Source: Bauldia sp965232525 (lineage in GTDB: Bacteria > Pseudomonadota > Alphaproteobacteria > Rhizobiales > Kaistiaceae). Taken from it: DNA of 64,000 nucleotides. This document shows, piece by piece, positions 61,125 to 64,000 of this stretch (its first letter is position 1; each line of letters opens with the position of its first letter). The DNA lies in contig NZ_OZ246980.1 of the NCBI RefSeq assembly GCF_965232525.1, positions 2,170,001 through 2,234,000 on the forward strand, given 5' to 3'. Both the position numbers and the translations under genes were made by a program. A model generated the notes under the pieces. The model saw only the letters and a program-made list of their open reading frames with translations. It made no database searches and was not told the DNA's origin.

Positions 61125-63424
61125 TCCGCGAGAAACGTCAGCACGCGATTCGTACCGACCAAGCGACGCGATAGCATGGCAGCCATGGACTCGTGAAACC
61201 GCAAGGCATCAGCAGGGGCCTCGGTACGCAGGCGTTCGAGCGCTTCGCGGCTGAGGCGCCACACCACCATGTCCTCTTCGCTGGTTACGCGTGCCGCTCG
61301 CGGTTCGCGCAGGTAATAGGCGAGTTCGCCAACGATCGCTCCCGGGCCGATTCGGGCGAGACGGACAGGCTTGTTAACGCCGCTGACGGCTTCGACCGCA
61401 GCATGTCCCGACTCGACCATGAAGATATCGTCGGATGCAGCACCTTCCTCGACCAGAATCGTGCCGGCCGGCACCTCCTTGCGTGTCAGGTACGGGATCA
61501 GGCGTTCCGCGGTATCGGCATCGCCAACGATCAAACCAAGCAGTTCAGCGATCGGCCGTGGTCGCGCGTCGGAGAAGCCCGGCTTCAGTTCGGCAAGTAG
61601 CGCGTCTTCACATCGCTTCAAAGCCGCGTCGACATCCGTCTCGATCGTCAGCGCGTTCGCTACGTCGCTTCGTTCGATGGTTTCGCGTAGAGCAGGAGAC
61701 AAACCGCTGAGGACGATGCGGAATCCCGCCTGTTCGGCGATCTGAGTAAGGCGGGTGAAGCTCGAGATCGTCGATGAATCGATGCCGGTGACTCGCGCGA
61801 AGTCGATCACCACGAACCGGATGTGCCCATTGCCTTCGCTGGCGGTCTGCTCTCCCAGCGCCGCCCGAAGCCGGTCGGCCGTCCCGAAAAACAGGAAGCC
61901 TTGAAGCCGGATGATCAGAATCCTATCGCCAAAAACGGTGAGCAGTCGTTGGCGCTCTTCCGACGTCGTGCTGCTCTGAAGCTCGCGTCCGGTCAGCGCC
62001 ACGCGCACCGCGTTGACCTGACCATAACGCACCACGAACAGGATGACCGCGGCGATCAGACCGAAGATCATGCCCTCGGCGAACCCGATGACAACGATAA
62101 CCGCGAAGATGGCGACGATGATCGCATAGTCCCAGATGTCGAGGCGCTGCCAGGATCGCACCAGCCACTCGACCAGCAGGCCACCACCGATCCACATCAG
62201 AAGGCCGGCGAGGAGAAATGTCGGTACCGCGTCCAGCAACACCTCGCCGATGATCAGCGCTGTGAGGGTGACGCCAGCGACCAGCACGCCGACCGCCCGG
62301 TAAGGCGCGCCCAGATGCCGGGCCAGCAGAGTGAGCGAAACCGCGGGGAAGCCCGGTACGCCGCCGATCGCGCCGGCGAGAACATTGGCGGAGCCGACAG
62401 AGCGGAGCTCACGGTCGAGGTCGACATCCCGGCGGATCGCCAGCTCGATGCCGGTGACGTTCAGGAGAAGCGCGATGATGGTCATCAACACCATGATCGG
62501 CATGCTGATCAGACTTACTGCGACAGCGCTCCAGTCGACATGAACCAGATCTGAGGGATCGATATGTGGCCACAAAACCCCGCCGACAGGCACGCTCACG
62601 AGCCAGTCTATCTCGTGCAGGTCAGCGTGTTCGATGCCGCCAACGAACACGACGAGATTGAACGCGATCAGCGCGCCGATAACGAGTCCGGGGAGCGCAT
62701 AAGCATTGGACGCGCGCTTCTCAACAGCCACCAGCGCGGCGAACAGCACCACCGCAAGGCAAAGGTTGATGGAAGTCGACGGCACGAGGAAGTCGGACGC
62801 GTTATCCCAACGCGGCGCTTCACCGACGAGCAGGCCGAGGCCGCCGATCACGACGAACCAGCCGGTAGCGGCCAGGAAGCCACCAATCACCGGATAGGGG
62901 ACGTAGCGGATCAGAGCGCCGAGATTGAGCCGGCCAAGAACGAAGGCGGCAATACCCGACAGCACCGACGACATTGCGACGGTGACAATTGCGGTTGCCA
63001 GCACGGTCTGGCTGGACGCGCCGGCCGGCAAAGTGACGAGGGCGACCGCGACCACGCCGGCCAAGGCCACCACTGGCACTTCCTGGACCGGTGCCACCGC
63101 GCCGCGGATCGAACTCGTCAGCGCAACGACGAACGCGATCACCGTTGTCGCAGCAAGCCCGAGGCCGATCGATATGGGAAGGAACTGCGGGAGGACGCGG
63201 GAGAACAGCAGGCTGCCGACTCCGATCGACAGAACGACCGCCAGAATGCCGCAAATCAACCCAGCGACGACGATCGACATCCAGGTCCCGGCATACGGCT
63301 CCGCTCCGGTGCCGCGACCGGCGGAGACCTCGGATTCCTTCGCGTCTACAGCCAACGTGCCCCCGGGAGCATACCGATAGTGGCAGAATGTCACGGCGTC
63401 GCGCTTCGGTCTATAAGGTGGCAA
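61121..63424 (-). CDS. SulP anion transporter with STAS and cyclic-nucleotide-binding domains (first of tandem pair)
   Basis: The 767-aa frame is a full-length paralogue of the downstream gene: SulP core (about 50-460, GVPGFPAVSLTLLARHLGAPYRAVG), STAS domain (FVVIDFARVTGIDSSTISSFTRL) and C-terminal cNMP-binding domain (ILVEEGAASDDIFMVESGHAAVEA, VGELAYYLREPRAARVTS). The frame opens with ATG at 63424, only 25 bases from the divergent tam gene. An alternative TTG start at 63355 (LAVDAKESE) would match the paralogue's N-terminus better. The two genes overlap by ATGA and are probably co-expressed; they may form a heteromeric transporter. Confidence 0.9.
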   Translation of the reverse strand: MPPYRPKRDAVTFCHYRYAPGGTLAVDAKESEVSAGRGTGAEPYAGTWMSIVVAGLICGILAVVLSIGVGSLLFSRVLPQFLPISIGLGLAATTVIAFVVALTSSIRGAVAPVQEVPVVALAGVVAVALVTLPAGASSQTVLATAIVTVAMSSVLSGIAAFVLGRLNLGALIRYVPYPVIGGFLAATGWFVVIGGLGLLVGEAPRWDNASDFLVPSTSINLCLAVVLFAALVAVEKRASNAYALPGLVIGALIAFNLVVFVGGIEHADLHEIDWLVSVPVGGVLWPHIDPSDLVHVDWSAVAVSLISMPIMVLMTIIALLLNVTGIELAIRRDVDLDRELRSVGSANVLAGAIGGVPGFPAVSLTLLARHLGAPYRAVGVLVAGVTLTALIIGEVLLDAVPTFLLAGLLMWIGGGLLVEWLVRSWQRLDIWDYAIIVAIFAVIVVIGFAEGMIFGLIAAVILFVVRYGQVNAVRVALTGRELQSSTTSEERQRLLTVFGDRILIIRLQGFLFFGTADRLRAALGEQTASEGNGHIRFVVIDFARVTGIDSSTISSFTRLTQIAEQAGFRIVLSGLSPALRETIERSDVANALTIETDVDAALKRCEDALLAELKPGFSDARPRPIAELLGLIVGDADTAERLIPYLTRKEVPAGTILVEEGAASDDIFMVESGHAAVEAVSGVNKPVRLARIGPGAIVGELAYYLREPRAARVTSEEDMVVWRLSREALERLRTEAPADALRFHESMAAMLSRRLVGTNRVLTFLAD

Positions 63425-63449
63425 AACGGAAGGCGAGAGGTGCTTGACG

Positions 63450-64000
63450 ATGGCGGATTGGTCACCTGGTCAGTATCTGAAGTTCGAGGACGAGCGAACG
63501 CGTCCGGCGGCGGAATTGCTTGCGCGAGTGCCGATCGATCGACCACGGCGCATCATCGATATCGGCTGTGGGCCGGGTAACTCGACCGAGCTTCTGCTCG
63601 CCCGCTATCCCGACGCTGAGATCGTCGGACTCGACAGCTCGCCGGAGATGCTGGCCAAGGCCCGCGACCGATTGCCGGGGGTCCGGTTCACGGAAGCGGC
63701 CGTGGAAACCTGGACGCCGTCGGCGCCGTTCGATCTGGTTTTCGCCAATGCGGTGATGCAATGGGTCCCGGATCATCTTGCCGTGCTGGCGCGGCTACTG
63801 GCGGCGTGTGCGCCGGGCGGCGTCGTGGCGTTGCAGGTTCCCGACAACCTCGACGAGCCGACCCATCGGTCGATGGCCGATGTCGCGGCGGATGGTCCCT
63901 GGCGCGATCGGTTCGCGGAACCGATCGAGCGGGAAGCCATTCCCAAACCTGCCGCATACTACGACGCGCTCAAGCCGATCGCGGCGCAGGTCGATGTCTG
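63450..64000 (+). CDS. tam: Trans-aconitate 2-methyltransferase (3' end beyond window)
   Basis: Tam methylates trans-aconitate, which forms spontaneously and inhibits aconitase. The visible ~183 residues start MADWSPGQYLKFEDERTRPAAELL. They contain the SAM-binding loop IDIGCGPGNSTELLLARYP and the motifs GLDSSPEMLAKARDRLP and VFANAVMQWVPDH. The last visible part includes ALQVPDNLDEPTHRSM, typical of the family. An aggcgagagg ribosome site precedes the ATG. The C-terminus runs off the window. Confidence 0.92.
   Translation, partial: MADWSPGQYLKFEDERTRPAAELLARVPIDRPRRIIDIGCGPGNSTELLLARYPDAEIVGLDSSPEMLAKARDRLPGVRFTEAAVETWTPSAPFDLVFANAVMQWVPDHLAVLARLLAACAPGGVVALQVPDNLDEPTHRSMADVAADGPWRDRFAEPIEREAIPKPAAYYDALKPIAAQVDV

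Overview
The window is GC-rich, gene-dense chromosomal DNA from an alphaproteobacterium, most likely a member of the Hyphomicrobiales (Rhizobiales). I infer this from the combination of a BacA/SbmA-type transporter, hisG-hisZ next to hisS, two DUF1127 mini-genes, groESL under a CIRCE operator, an lpxK cluster carrying DUF4170, DUF374 and DUF2093 genes, and G+C-rich palindromic intergenic repeats. No species can be named from sequence alone. I see no tRNA, rRNA, CRISPR array, transposase or integrase.

Layout. 0-13 kb is a C2/C3-acid oxidation block: lutA, a GNAT gene, lutB and lutC on the minus strand (lutC is cut by the window start), divergent from glcD, an unlisted 54-aa membrane protein gene, glcE and glcF. 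Next come a two-domain papain-like peptidase/serine hydrolase, an SbmA/BacA transporter and malate synthase, which would use the glyoxylate made by GlcDEF. 13-19 kb holds an L,D-transpeptidase, 3-methyladenine glycosylase I, two DUF1127 genes, hisG-hisZ-hisS and a lone cyclic-nucleotide-binding protein.

19-24 kb is the most unusual part. An intact groESL operon lies beside a 2.1 kb lower-GC cassette. Direct copies of the last ~170 bp of groEL plus its terminator flank the cassette. Inside it are two unrecognised reading frames, a three-TM membrane protein and an OmpA-like-domain protein. They share one frame and are separated only by an amber codon plus one sense codon.

24-43 kb is core housekeeping: a sigma-54 activator, a HAD-IIA hydrolase, ribF, a lipoprotein, tadA, an RsuA-type pseudouridine synthase, rsmD, an M16 peptidase pair, two tandem patatins, a MATE exporter, pmbA, a CysQ-like phosphatase, DUF4170, a DUF374 acyltransferase, waaA, lpxK and DUF2093. 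Many of these overlap by ATGA or GTGA, which suggests translational coupling, and the waaA-lpxK part makes lipid A/Kdo. 43-54 kb carries a large AsmA-family protein, mutL, a repeat-rich intergenic region, small exported proteins, a DUF2569 membrane protein, a beta-lactamase-fold hydrolase, ettA and a macro-domain protein. 54-64 kb has an AlkD-like protein, a periplasmic glycerophosphodiesterase, two exported proteins of unknown function, a tandem pair of SulP-STAS-cyclic-nucleotide-binding transporters, and the start of tam, which runs off the end.
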